A model generated the notes under the pieces. That model saw nothing but the letters and a program-made list of their open reading frames with translations. It was not told where the DNA came from and searched no databases. This document shows, in pieces, positions 12,868 to 24,805 of a DNA stretch of 64,000 nucleotides. The first letter of the stretch is position 1. Every line of letters begins with the position of its first letter. Made by a program: the position numbers and the translations under genes. The stretch is from Entoloma clypeatum (Eukaryota > Basidiomycota > Agaricomycetes > Agaricales > Entolomataceae). The stretch lies in assembly GCA_963565915.1 (NCBI GenBank), contig OY751495.1, positions 3,286,001 through 3,350,000 on the forward strand, given 5' to 3'.

Positions 12868-13067
12868 GGCACACAGGCGTTTTCATACCCCGACTGTTCT
12901 CATCAACGAGCTCGACGAACTGATACCTTGAAAGCTTGAAACACCGCTAGGTTCTCAAAGTCCGAAGGCTGGGTTGGATGAGAATAAGACTGATGAACTG
13001 GGAAATCACCAGTGCACTCAATTATAAATCGATAGTTCACGGCGTTCCCCAACCATCAAAAGCAGAA

Positions 13068-13213
13068 ACGAACTGAACGATGAACTGAATCAAGAAAGGA
13101 ACACCCCTGGTAGCGCCTCTGTCGAGGCTGTGATTTGTTCTTCACCTTTACTTATGCCGCTCTCCTTGGGTGACATATTGACCTTGTCCCAGCTTGCCTT
13201 TACAATTGCGAAA
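13068..13213 (+). pseudogene. Truncated inverted copy of the ubiquitin-like gene 5' end
   Basis: Inverted copy of 12714-12867. Its ATG at 13154 opens MPLSLGDILTLSQLAFTIAK, one substitution from the intact gene, and similarity stops right after the AK codons. Beyond that the frame runs into unrelated sequence and soon ends. The copied upstream segment means this fragment may carry a working promoter pointing toward the xylulose kinase gene. Confidence 0.8.
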
Positions 13214-13877
13214 GATTGTCAACTTCACTATAGTGGAAATAGTCGAGGGTTGTGACTTTGAACCGCATACCCCCATACTTACTCCAAGGATGGGCCGAAA
13301 AGTCCTTCCAGCGAGATCATGGGTTGGAAATTCTAGCACGGGCGGTTGGGGGACCCGTGATGCACATAGCGAAGTTTTCCTACTATTGAAAGCCTCTGAC
13401 AAGACGTAGGAGGGGGGCGCTGCGCGTGATTTCGGTATACACAAGTGATTCCTCGGGGACAATGGGTACTTGAGCACCGGAAAATGACAACGATGTATGT
13501 GATCATTAATAAACCAAGATGAGTCGTCGCCTCAATAACCGCCGACGGAGGAAAGTCGGACTCGGACGCTGATGGAGTGGCGTGAGAAGGCAGACTGGGG
13601 TTAGCTGACATAATGCATTTACCAGCAATCTCGGCTCGAGGACAGCCATCTTTTTCGAGCCTGCGACGTGGTTGGCTTCCCCTCTCACGATCCACGGACA
13701 GGCCGAAGTCCTTTTCATCCCACACCGCGACTACTTTACTTCCTCAACCTGGTTTATATCACTCCTTACCCATAATTCGAGGCGCATTCTGCAAGCCGCG
13801 TTCATTCCCAAGCGCTCACACCAAATACCTCGTCAAAAGATACCAGCACCACATATCCTAATAAATTTCTACACTAC

Positions 13878-16704
13878 ATGCCTGCCGGACCGAAAAATGG
13901 ACAAGCCCTCTTCCTGGGGTTGGAATTGGCTACAGATCAGTTTCGGGTAGCAATTGTGGACGAGTCACTCGAGCTTGTTGGGGTGGAATGCGTTGATTTC
14001 GACACGGAGCTTCCGGAATACCAGTGCGTTTGGTCTTTAGTCTTCCCTCGATGTGGGCGATAATTCTCTCATTTCAGAACGCAGGGCGGTATTTTCACGA
14101 CACCCGGGGAAGCATTCACGACGCCGGTAGAGATGTGGATAAAGGGACTCGGTGAGCGTTTCCCCCCCCTCTTCCCCACCACCACCATCGGCCCTCTTCG
14201 TGTAAGATTTGGAAATAACGCGAAAATTTTGGTTCCGTTTTCATGAGAACCTTGTTCCAAATCTGGACCCGTCCAATCTCGATCTAACTTTGCACGTGAT
14301 CTAGACATCCTCCTCGAGAAAGTTTCGAGAAATCACGATTTGTCAAGAGTAAAGTCCATTGGAGGGGCCGCCCAGGTATTTATTTCCATTTTTATCCTTA
14401 GAGATAGCTAACCTTGCAGCAGCACGCCCTCGTCTGGTGGAAGTCAACGACCATTCCTTCCCTGTCTTCGCTAGATCCCAATGTCCAGCTTCATAATCAC
14501 TTCCCAGAATCATCATTTTCTCTACCAAATACACCGACCGCACAAGATACCTCCTCACATACCCACGCTCTCGCCATTGAGGCACTTCTTGGAGGGCCCG
14601 ACCATATGGTCGACCGCGTAGGAACATGTGCAAGCCCCCCCTTGGTAGCAGGGCAGCTGCTCCGCATCCGAGAAAGCTGGCCACAGGACGTCTGGGCAAG
14701 GACCGGCAGAATACAGCTCGCAAGCGCTTTTCTCGGCAGCCTGATCTCTGGCAAGTGGCAAGGAATGGGCGAAGCAGAGGCATGTGCGACGGGGTTGTGG
14801 GTCCATGGCGCCACCAACACTGGCCAGCCCGGCGCGCAAGGTTACTGGGACGAAGGTGTCCTTGACATCGTCGGTGGCAGCCGGGAGGAGGGACGGAGAG
14901 TACGAGGATGGCTCGGAGATGTGGACCTGAATGGCGCCGGGAGACGTGCGGGCAATGTCTCCAGATACCTTGTAGAGCGTTATGGTTTTGAGCCTGGTGA
15001 GTCTCGCGAGGAAGCTTCCCTTGCACTGAGCTGAAAAAGTCATGTCACTAGATGCCGTTGTTGCTCCCTTTACGTCGGATTATCTATCATCATATCTTTC
15101 TCTATTACCCTCTGCCAACGATGCAGTCCTTTCATTTGGACCTATGGATACCTTGATGACACCAGCGCAACATTACCATCCCACCCGATTGTACAATCTA
15201 TATCCTCATCCTGCTCAAGATCCTGGAGAAAAAAGAAAATACATCGCTGTTCTTACTAGCCGGTAAATTCCCTCCACTACTTCCAAACATTTTTTGCTCA
15301 TCTTTGTTCTAGAAATGCAGACGTTCCGCGAGCACTCGTCCGTGACATGTACACTAAAAGTTGGAGTGCCTTCGATCGTCTGGTGGCCATTGTTCCCCCA
15401 GGCGGATCTATCGGGTCAGTCACCCTATCAGATCCTTTTTCTACTTCCCTAACATAACCTGTTAATGCAGCCTCGACGACAAGCTTTTCAGCTTCTGGCA
15501 CCTCCAAGGTGACAGTTACCCCTTCTCCCACCTCAAGGGCATCTTCCGCTTCGAAACGGGCGTAAAGGTCAACGAGTTCCGCGACCTCCGCGCCAACCCG
15601 CGGTGCCTCATCGAAAGCCAGATCCTCTCCTTCCGCGTCAACTGGTCTCGCATGCTCGCAATGGGTCTGCTAGGCTCGGCCCGGAAAGGCGGCATAAGCC
15701 CAGCCCCCGCCAGCCGCCCAGCGTCCTCCATGGCCTCCAGCCTCGGGCTGACCTTTGACCCGTACGACCACGGCCCGCTGCCCTCACGGATCCTGAGCAC
15801 GGGTGCCGCTGCGAACTTCCCGAGCGTGGCCAACCTCGTCGGGGACGTGTTCAACGCCCCCGTGTTCGTCCCGCACACACAGGTCGACTCTGCGCAGGTC
15901 GTACCCCACCGGAACGCGCCGGCGCAGGGGTTCCCGAGCCGGGCGGCGTTGGGGGGTTCGTATGTCGCGCGGTGGTTGTGGGGCCGTGAGGCGGGGGTAG
16001 GGGGGTTGTCGGTGTTTGAGGATGAGATGAAGCGGCTGTTGATGAAGCGGTGGGTGTCGACGGGCGGGGTGCCGTTGAGGACGTCGGTGAATGGGTCTGT
16101 TGGTGGGGGGCTGGGTGTGGGCCCGGCCAGCGGGGCGAACAGTGGGACGAGCACGCCGTATGGGCATCCTGGGAGCGGGCGTTCGGGGCTCGGTGCGACG
16201 GTGTTTGTGGAGGAGGATGAGGATGAGGAGCTGGAGCGGGAGAAGCAGATGAATGAGCGTACGTCCGGGCTTGGCTTTGGCGTGATCGGGGGTGGGTTGC
16301 ATGGCTGGGGCAGTGGTGGCGGTGGCGGTGGCGGCAGCGGCAGCAGCTCTGGGGCGTATGGGGAGATAGGGTCGTCGAGGATGAGGACGTTGACGGGGTC
16401 GACGGTGGACAGCGCTTTTTCGAGCACGTTCGCTCCTTCGACGGCTCTCACGACCCCTGACCTCAATCTCGGTAGTTCGGGGGTCATGAGTCCGGCTTTG
16501 GGGACTAATGGCAGTGGTGCGGCGGGCACGCCGACGACGCCGACTCCACTTACGCCTGTCGTAGCTCTCGCTACGGCCGATGGGGAGGCGCAGATTGGGC
16601 TGGCAAAGGTTGCGGAACCGGACCTGGATTCCTTCATGAGTTATGCCGCGATCGTGCCGGAGTACTGTAGACTGGAGGGGATGTTGATCAAGGGAATCGT
16701 GTGA
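13878..16704 (+). CDS. XKS1: D-xylulose kinase (FGGY family) with long low-complexity insert
   Basis: Predicted xylulokinase, which phosphorylates D-xylulose with ATP to xylulose 5-phosphate and feeds pentoses into the pentose phosphate pathway in the cytosol. Seven exons (13878-14023, 14078-14151, 14305-14375, 14420-14996, 15052-15262, 15313-15414, 15471-16704) obey GT-AG rules and sum to 804 residues. The N terminus LFLGLELATDQFRVAIVDES is the ATP-site start of the FGGY fold. GGAAQQHALVWW matches the sugar-binding GQQHG region, and SFWHLQGDSYPFSHLKGI and PNPRCLIES-like segments fit fungal enzymes. A glycine/serine/threonine-rich insert of roughly 190 residues (about 16080-16610, including a run of nine glycines and an acidic EEDEDEE block) splits the C-terminal domain from its final helix, EPDLDSFMSYAAIVPEYCRL. 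Normal fungal enzymes are about 550-600 residues, so the insert explains the extra length. Confidence 0.93.
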
Positions 16705-17386
16705 AAGGGGGGGAGGCCAGTGGTTGTGCTCTCATTATTCTACAGGCTTACTTATACGCATCTCGATATGTCCTTTGCTTTCCATCTTCGTGTATGCCTT
16801 GCTACTGACCGGCTCGTCGCTCTTCTCTTCTCCCAGCCCATGGACCCGCTAGTCCTTCCTTCCCTTCAAGTTCATCGTTTTCCTTTGGTCGAAATGTACA
16901 TATAGATATCCAACTGTTTTTCTATAGATCTTTTTTCTATGATTTACGGAGCGTTTTGGGAACCTATTTTAAATGCATGGAATATGGGTGTGGCGCCTCA
17001 ACGTGACTTTGACTGGTGGAAGCCCTGATATAGTCCTGTCCAGCGGTGTATTTGGCGCTAAAATCTAGAGGCGGGGATCTCGGTTGGCTTCAGCGAATAC
17101 TTACCCTAGCCTATCAAATCTAGGAGGTCATCGAGCGAATCGACGACGCCGTGCTATGCAAATCTCCTCTTCCCAAGTCCACCGAATTTGACTTCCACGC
17201 AAACCTAAATTGAGAAGATTGAGCAACTCTTTGATAACGCTCTGGAACCGTGACGGTCCGTGTCAAATCCCAGTTATTCGTTTCATACAACCCTATTACA
17301 TTCACACAACGGCCTGGGTGATACGACCAAACTCATACTTCCCGCTTCAAGCTTAAATTGCTGCGTCATCGCATCTGAATCATCAA

Positions 17387-18003
17387 TCAGTTCAGCGTAC
17401 CTTCCACGAACTTCCAACCTTGGCTCCTGTCGCTCTCCTCGAGCCACAGGATGACAAGAACACCATTCTTCGCCTCCTTCCCATCTTTCTTCGGATCGCT
17501 GAGTTCAATAGCGAAGGGCATCGGGTATCCGGGGACCACGATCCTGAATGCACATCAGAGCGAGACGGTTGGAGCGGAATTCGACGTACTTGAATATGCC
17601 ACCATTCGCCTCGTTGTGCAAGGACCACGGGGCAGCTTCGTCCATGAGCGTCAGGGCTCGACCATCTTGAGCGCCGTCCAAATAGCCAATGAAGTAGCCC
17701 GAGAATTTGTTCTGGATAGACCAGGTATTGTCAATTGGACTTAGGATCCACTGTGGGAACGAGCTCGTTCAGTCTCGACCGTCAAAGACTGAAAGGAGAT
17801 TTTACAACCTTCTGGCTATCTTTCCCGTTATCGTTTCTGCAAACCACTGGAGAGAGATATCTCGATGAAACACTTGAAGGGCTTAGCGATGCAAAGCGGG
17901 CGGACTCACCGATCGTTTCGTCTGTGCTCTCGAAGAGGTCAAGGACGAGGCTTTCATGCTTGACGTTCACAATTTTGTAGGGCGTCCCAGCCTTGAGAGC
18001 CAT
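17387..18003 (-). CDS. Ricin-B-like beta-trefoil lectin 3
   Basis: Third lectin paralogue, on the minus strand and convergent with the xylulose kinase. The four exons 18003-17910, 17846-17809, 17750-17590 and 17543-17387 give 149 residues in one frame. Exon 2 is again 38 nt with the same intron phases as in lectins 1 and 2. The N terminus TPYKIVNVKHESLVLDLFES matches the family start, exon 2 ends DNGKDSQKW, and the C terminus has SQGWKFVE, the QxW motif. The exon 2 segment VVCRNDNG replaces the IGW of the other two, so its sugar site may differ. No signal peptide is visible. It lies 8.5 kb from lectin 2 with unrelated genes between, so the family was spread by more than simple tandem duplication. 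Confidence 0.87.
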
Positions 18004-18504
18004 TGCGGGGCAGAATGAGAGAGAAGAGTATCTCGTCGACTCCAAGATACAGATTGATATTACCTACCTGCGGCGCTTCCCGACTTCTCGAGATAAAGAA
18101 CTTTAAAGGAGTAATCCCAAAGCAGTTCTGAGGAGTTCTGCGGCCTCGTGCCGTCATTCCCGCGGATTCAAACCCAGGTGAACGAGCTATCACGCCGGAA
18201 GCGTTCCAGTACCGATAATCGGGGTTCCTCGAAATCCCTCCGCCTTTGCAAGTCACTGCTGGCGTTGTGCCAGAGAGACTCTGAAAGTTCAGACTCGCGT
18301 CCGCGCCGCGCACGTCTATCCAACGCCAATGCCACCTCCAAGGAATGGTCCGCGAGCGGCGTTGATGTATACCCAATGAGACGCCAGCATCAATAAACGA
18401 ATCATTTGCCTCCGGCTGCCCGAACGTCCAACCACAGACTCGGAAGACTCGGACCAATTGCACATGCGAGTACAGCACTAATACGAACCTCTACTAGTAG
18501 TAAA

Positions 18505-18690
18505 TTCAAAACGAACTAGAACGCTCGAGCCCATCGGTCAGGGCCTATCCAAGAGGCTTCCCGGAAAGAGGAAAGCTCAGATTGATTTTATCACAGGGAC
18601 GCAAGCGAGGATCTATAAGATCCTCCGGGTTTTGAGACGCGCCCGTGCGCGTAACATTTGGAAGCACAAGGCGCTCGCTAACGTGTCTTC
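18505..18690 (-). pseudogene. Relic of the last exon and 3' flank of an MFS transporter
   Basis: The minus strand of 18686-18613 reads DTLASALCFQMLRARARL then a lysine/arginine tail and a stop. This parallels the final exon of the transporter at 19510-19430 (TMLASTSCFAVSRAIVARRK then GTQIL). The sequence beyond the stop is also alike: GAACTAGAAC and CGAGCCCATC are shared at 18513 and 19326. No other transporter exons are recognisable here, so this is a decayed partial duplicate about 810 bp downstream of the functional end. Confidence 0.6.
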
Positions 18691-19429
18691 CATAGATGAC
18701 ACCACCGAACCCGCGCCATTCAACTTCACGCAATCAATACCCAAAACCTAGGGCAATTTATCGCAACAACTGAGTTGTTATCCGCAACTTGAATGCTCCA
18801 AGACTAAGATCCTCAACCTTATCTTCCACTTGTGAAAACAGTAGTATGTGCATATCCGAGTCACATAGCCTCAGTCATATCATTCCTCCCTGCAATCTAG
18901 GTACCAACGTCATGGTGTTGCTCTGCCCAAGCAGCCCGGCACAGGCTGCTTCCCTACATCTCCAAGTTCCGGCACCAGTCCCTGGTGTTGACACCACACC
19001 ACCAGGTTTCAATGCGAACCTCACAGCTTATACCCATGTCAACGATTATTTTTGCAATGACCACTTTGGTATTGTGCAATCTGATACTCTTCGGAGCTCG
19101 TGTGGAGAAATTTTGCCGTTTTTTTAAAACTGAAATTCAGTATGTACCTGTTTCAATACAGACTGAGGATCGATGTCCCTGGTAAGGGATGAGTTTCATT
19201 CGAGCACGTGGAGAGGTACAGTAGAATTGTTGACGCGACATCATCCAAACGAACCGTCATCTCAATATCTTCTTCCAAATTGTCCTTTTTACATAGGTAA
19301 TACAAATTTGCTAGCAAATACAAATCGAACTAGAACAGTCGAGCCCATCAGTCACCGATCTGAAAGGCTTCTGGAAGACTCACATTAATATTATCATAGT
19401 CTTCCCGAAAACCAAGCCAAGATAGGCAT

Positions 19430-21736
19430 TCATAGAATCTGCGTCCCCTTGCGACGCGCCACTATGGCCCGTGACACAGCAAAGCACGAGGTGCTCGCTA
19501 GCATCGTTATCTACAAAAGTGGCCCCTCAGTTAGATCCGAGCAAATTCCAGGAGGAGGAGAAGGGGCTTACTCCGCCGAAAAGAACGGCACGCCTTGGGG
19601 TGATAGGATTCAGCTATGATGCGGAGCATGGTGGGGGGAAAGGGTGGCTTACAAGCTGTGCATGTCGCTTGTTAGAAGTGCTCCGAGGATAGGAGACGCT
19701 AGGACGTCGATGGTTAAATGGGAATGTAATGAGAGTCATCGAAGCATACAAAATAAGCCGACGAATCCTGAGTGATGAGTAACAATGAGCGTGGACCAGT
19801 GGACGATGCAATTATGGTCACCTAAAGCAGTGAAGTATATGCCGATGCGTGCACCATACTCGCTCATGTCCTTTGCAAGGGGCGCTAGAGTAGTGGGTCA
19901 GGGACATATTGGAATGAAGTATAATCAGCATACTAATGACCGAGGCGGTCAGGGCAATTGCTGATTCAGTAGAAGGGGTCAAAAATCTCTTCATGAAAAA
20001 GAGCGCGCAAAACGAACCGGCGCCGGAAAAGAAGCCAAAGCATATCGCGATTACAGCATAACCTCCTTCATTCTTCGCCAGAATATAGCAGAACAGCGTG
20101 ATGGCCATCGCCAGCGTCACGAAAAGAAAGAGGTTAAACGCGCCCAATCTACGTGCGAATAATGGGGGGATAATGCGGCCGACGAAGGACGCTGCGTTGA
20201 GAATGGAGATCTGTGCCCACGGATCATGTCAACTAATGTCAAAAGTTTGTACCGTAAATAGGGGGGACCCACACAGTAGAACACAAATTTCTCGTCCATC
20301 CCGTGAGAGATGGCATCGAGCTGCAAATAGAATTGGGGGAGAAAGATTCCGCCCATGAAGAAAACTCCACTGCGAATGGTCATCAGTGCACGACCGCAAG
20401 GTCCAATTCAGAAGAGCATACCCGAGGATGGAGAAAAGATACGGCGGATCCCGAAGGAATTCTATTACCGGCAGCGGGTGCCCCCCCTTCTTCGCAGGCG
20501 GCAACCTCGTCCTCATGAGCAGGAGTGCGACGACAAAGAGCGCAGTATTCATCGTGGCGCTGATCCGCACACCGTTGTGGAATCCAGCATTGCTGTGGAA
20601 GAGCTTGTTCAACATGATGGGGTGGATGACCGCACCTGCGTATCATCTGAGTTCGGCTGCTTAGGACGTTGCGAAGATATGAACGAACCAAGAGCTGAGC
20701 CACTGCTGACTATTCCAATGGCCACAGCACGTTTTCGCTGAAAGTACTGGACTGGGACCGTGAGGCCTTCGAAGAACGCGATGAGATTAATATACTAGGA
20801 GGAATGACGGCAACCCACTGGGGAGGTATGTCATCCCAGATGCCAAACCAACTCCCAGACCTTGACTGAGGATGATCTGGATGAGAAATTAGAGCGTGGA
20901 GGAGGTTGATATGGGGGGTGATTACCTGGTAGTATTGGTTCTTCTGCGTCAGAGACAGCATAAAGACTGAGGAATTTGTTTGTTCAGTGCCCAACTAGTA
21001 TAACAAAATCAGGGGTAAAACATACGGCAGAAGACATGAAGTAGACTGCCTCCGATCATCAAATGATAGCTATATGCGCTATAATGTCAGAGGTTTCTGA
21101 AGCAAAGAGAAATGAGAAGAGCTCCGCACAAATATCCGCGGTCAAAAGCACGTCCTGTCAAAATCCCAGAACCGAAGACCAAGCATATTTGCATGCCTCC
21201 GATCCAGCTTTTTTTCCAAACAAACAGATTTCTCGGACCAGCCGTGAAGTGGATAAAAGGAGATGAACGCACCCTATGTCTCTTGGTGTGTAATTCGTAA
21301 GATATTCCCGAATATAAAAATCTTGTTTTTTTCGTATCAGGAAGGAAAAGAGAGACGTTTTGACACGAGAGTTACTATGAGTTATGTCAATGCTAAATTA
21401 CGACCCCGAAAAAGATATCGCCTACCCTTGATAAACGCCAAATGCGTTGAGATATCTGTGGGAAAACAGATGAATGACATCAAGTGCGTCATTGACCAGT
21501 GCTTCGAAGCTTACCCAAATGTCGCAAATTGAGCCAAGAAGCTAGATAACGGCTTGGTTCAGACCGATGTCGAAGCGAGAGCTTTCAACTTGAACAACAT
21601 ACGCGCCGAGCACGGTACACCATGCTTGCATGCCGCCTTCGGGAAACGAGAGTGCTGGAACTTTGACGTCGTCATAGATCTCGATAGAACTAGGCTGAGC
21701 GTCTTCATTTTCCGAAACGATTGACTTGTCAGACAT
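19430..21736 (-). CDS. MFS monocarboxylate-type transporter
   Basis: Plasma-membrane permease of the major facilitator superfamily, most like fungal monocarboxylate-porter homologues; substrate unknown. The start is the ATG at 21736 (MSDKSIVSENEDAQ). The family signature FPEGGMQAWCTVLGA splices through a GTATGT donor into FLAQFATFG. Later exons read FYIREYLTNYTPRDIG, WIGGMQICLVFGSGILTG, HLMIGGSLLHVFC, IMLNKLFHSNAGFHNGVRIS, FYLQLDAISHG and EYGARIGIYFTALG, together covering 12 hydrophobic segments. The last exon ends RRKGTQIL and TGA at 19430-19432. The junction before FYIREY needs a non-GT donor or a 1-base difference (CAAGGGTAGG near 21427), and the one near 20830 is also uncertain, so the gene may be mildly damaged or misread. 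The aromatic decarboxylase gene lies 3 kb away, divergently. Confidence 0.82.
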
Positions 21737-24700
21737 CGCTAGTTTAGAGGGTGGAGAGGGATCCGTTGCAGCGGCTGAGGGAATTCGAAAGCCAACCGGT
21801 GCCGTTTTGTACGCTGCTAGACATGGAGGTGACAATGTGACTGATCTTCATGCATCGCGCCTCCCGGAGAAACTGTGAACCTCGATATACTGAAGAATAT
21901 TGGGTCCTGCATGACGGTGGATGAATTCCGTTCCAATTTCGGCTATGTGAGGACGGCGAACCAATCCTGACCGTGATCGGAAGAAAAATCGCAAAGAGGG
22001 ATGATAAGTATTTTAATTCAATGGGGAAAACCTGGAAAAGAGTTCATGAACCTCTTTCTTCGTCGGTTTAACTTCGGGAAATACCCACCATCGCCAGGCG
22101 TGGACGCAGTCAGTGACTCGGGGCTTTCAGAGAGAAAGTGCCGCTGAGTGACAATGTTCATTCACTTCCCTGCACCCCTCTGCACCCGCAAGCACGGCGA
22201 TCAAACCTACCGGTTGGCGGCAAGACCCGAGAATGACGAATTGTAAATGCGTCCGCGGATGCAAGAAGGAAAGGGTTTGGCTGGGGGAAAACCGTATGCA
22301 ATATGTGCGTTACGACGTGTCAGACCTTGACGTGCAAGAGATGGTATAACACGAAGCTGACATGATCTGCCGAACAGAACCAAGTGGAAAGCACCGTCGA
22401 CGAACCGTCGATGCAGGAAAAAAGGAGGGAGAGGGAGAAAGATGGGTGGGAAGGATGTAGAAGGGTCGCGACTCGAGAGGCGGACTGCGGAAAAGGAGCA
22501 GAAATAACTGTTTCAAGGAACGCTTGACGGTAATCCACGTGGGCATAAGGAGAAGGATGCAGCGGGAGAGCTCCACTATCCCAGAATGTGGCTTCCTGCT
22601 CCCCCCGCGGCCCTTCCAGTTCCGTAGTTATGGTTCGGCCCCAGTCGCGGCTCGCACTGGCATACTCGCGGAGGTGTAAAAAATGGCAAGTGTAGTTGAT
22701 CGGGCCGTATTTGAATAGGGTCGATCATGGGACGGAAGGAAGAGTTCGACCAAGCTACGATAGTAACTTCGGTCAACGTGGGGGCATACCAGATGTCAGA
22801 AGGGGGGATGAGTGAAATTCCAGGCTTGAAGCTTGAAGCCTGGAATGACGAGATGTAGGGATCAGAGTACTAAACGCAGGCCCCATGACAACAGCAAATT
22901 TTCATGAGGTGTACATACTTTATGGCAGAGGTATTCTCGGTTACTCAGGTTCTAAAAAACGGTTTCCTTCCCACATTTGGGCCTGAATACCTCGACAATG
23001 ACTCGAACGGAGTGAGTGTGGGGAGTCTCGGAGAAAATGTCAGGGTGAAGGCCCTCTGAGGCACGACCTGAGAGGACCTCTACTATTACACACACTTCGG
23101 CTGCCTTGAAGATAATCGATGATCTTTGGTTCTCGCTCTCGACGTGATATGTGCAGAAAGCTGACCTGTGGAGGGTTAAAGAAAATATTAATGCTGGACC
23201 TATAGCCAGTGTATATTATGTAATAAAAGAACGGCCGCGTCATGAGGCGAAAACGATGGCTAAAGGACGGAGAAACCCCGGAAGAGAGACTCTGCAGGCA
23301 CTCCAATTATCGTTGGACACTCGCAGCCCCGCGGGACCGACGATCATTGACCAACGCGGCGAATCCTCGCAGATAAGCAATCCCTACTACCTAGTACTAC
23401 AACACTTCCATGTCGGTTTTCCCAGTCACGGAACTGTCCTGCCTTCCAAGTGTTCTAGGCTGCTTTTACTGTCTGTATACCTCTCGAATGATCACACTAG
23501 GCGTACAAACCCGATCTCATGCCATGCTGTGATGATCCTACAGTGCACCATTGCTGTGGTGGTCCCTGGTGGTGTTCCGCGGTCTCAGGGGGCTCGGCGG
23601 ACTCTTGGAGGGGTGCCCTGCCATATAGTAAGTACCTTCCCTTGCTGGTGCCTGTTTCGTGAGTGTGGGCGATAGCTTACAGTACGCCAAGTGACGACAC
23701 CGGGCCAATAGACGGCGAACATGCAGTCGGGGGAAATACACGACAAGGTTGGTTTTCTTCTTCTTCTGACGCCCGGCATGACGAAAACGCCGATGTGAAC
23801 ACGAAGCGACTCACGGAAGCTGCGCAGAAACGTGGAAGAAAAGTTATTTTCGCACCTGAACCGTTTGAGCATCCCTCGATGCCTCTGGCCACGTTTTGCG
23901 TCCTCTAATTTTTTTTTCTTTCACTTTCTAGCAATGTCCGGGCACTCTCGCCTCTTGGCTGATCGAGAGCCGAAACATTATTTTGCTTCCGAATAGGCTT
24001 AGGCTTTTCCGGTCCTTGAAACGCTCAATGGATCTATTTTTGGTTCGACCGCGTCATCCAACAGATATTCGACATATGAGTGTCATAAGCACTCCCAACA
24101 GGGCTCGCCCTTGGTTCGCAAAGAAAAAACTTGGGAAGAAAACCTAGGTCAGGTATCTTTTCAAGGGTGAAACCGCGAAAATAATCATCTTCGTCGGCTT
24201 TTCCTCGGGAAATATCCGCTATTGTTAGGAGTATGCATCCCCAGAAAGACATTCATCGTCAGTCTGGCTACGAGAGCTTATAACTTGACCGCCTGGGGTA
24301 GTGATCAACAGCAACTGAAATTGTCTTGGGTAGCACTCGAGGTACGTTACAACGCTAGTCTATCTGGAAGTTTATCAATATTCCTTAGCATCCCCCGCCG
24401 CCTAGAAGAGCATCATGCATAGGCACATCTATCTGGACGAGAAGTCTGGTTGAATTACGGCACACCGTTCCGGACGATTGGAATTGGTTCTCGGGTCGCT
24501 GTGTTCCAACGGAGGAAGTATAAATTTCACTGCTGCTAGACTCGCGTCAAAAATGTAGGGACGACTCGGACATGTGCGTCAGTGTCGGAAAACGAAGTGA
24601 GTTTCACTGTCTAGTGCTTCCGCACCCTCGCATTTTCCTCGGGAATTCCAGTGCACCCCATAACTTCAAACCCGCTCGTCGCGTTTTATCTTACCAAATA

Positions 24701-24805
24701 CGGCACGAAGGACATACGCTGGAAAGTTAAAAGCTTCGTACAGTGACCTTGGATGTTTCATTAGCAGACATCCATCCCACAGAAGCCTCCCTATCGACGA
24801 CGACG
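21737..24805. other. Long divergent intergenic region
   Basis: 3.1 kb between the transporter and the decarboxylase, which are transcribed away from each other. I see no recognisable gene. The longest frames (for example 23151-23675 plus) have no family-like features. An intron-bearing small gene around 23410-23908 is conceivable, since a short hydrophobic frame starts at 23411 and GT/AG signals follow, but I cannot support it. Short similar stretches near 22055 and 24190 (CTTCGTCGG followed by CTCGGGAAATA-like sequence) may be shared regulatory sequence. A TATAAAT lies at 24519-24525. Confidence 0.4.
22817..22846. repeat. 30-bp near-perfect palindrome
   Basis: ATTCCAGGCTT followed by eight bases (GAAGCTTG) and AAGCCTGGAAT: 11-bp perfect arms around a central HindIII-like palindrome. 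It lies in the non-coding region upstream of the transporter. Confidence 0.85.

Noticed and set aside
23151..23908. Possible small genes in the 3 kb region upstream of the decarboxylase
   Set aside because: Frames are short, overlap on both strands and show no family motifs; splice signals alone are too weak.
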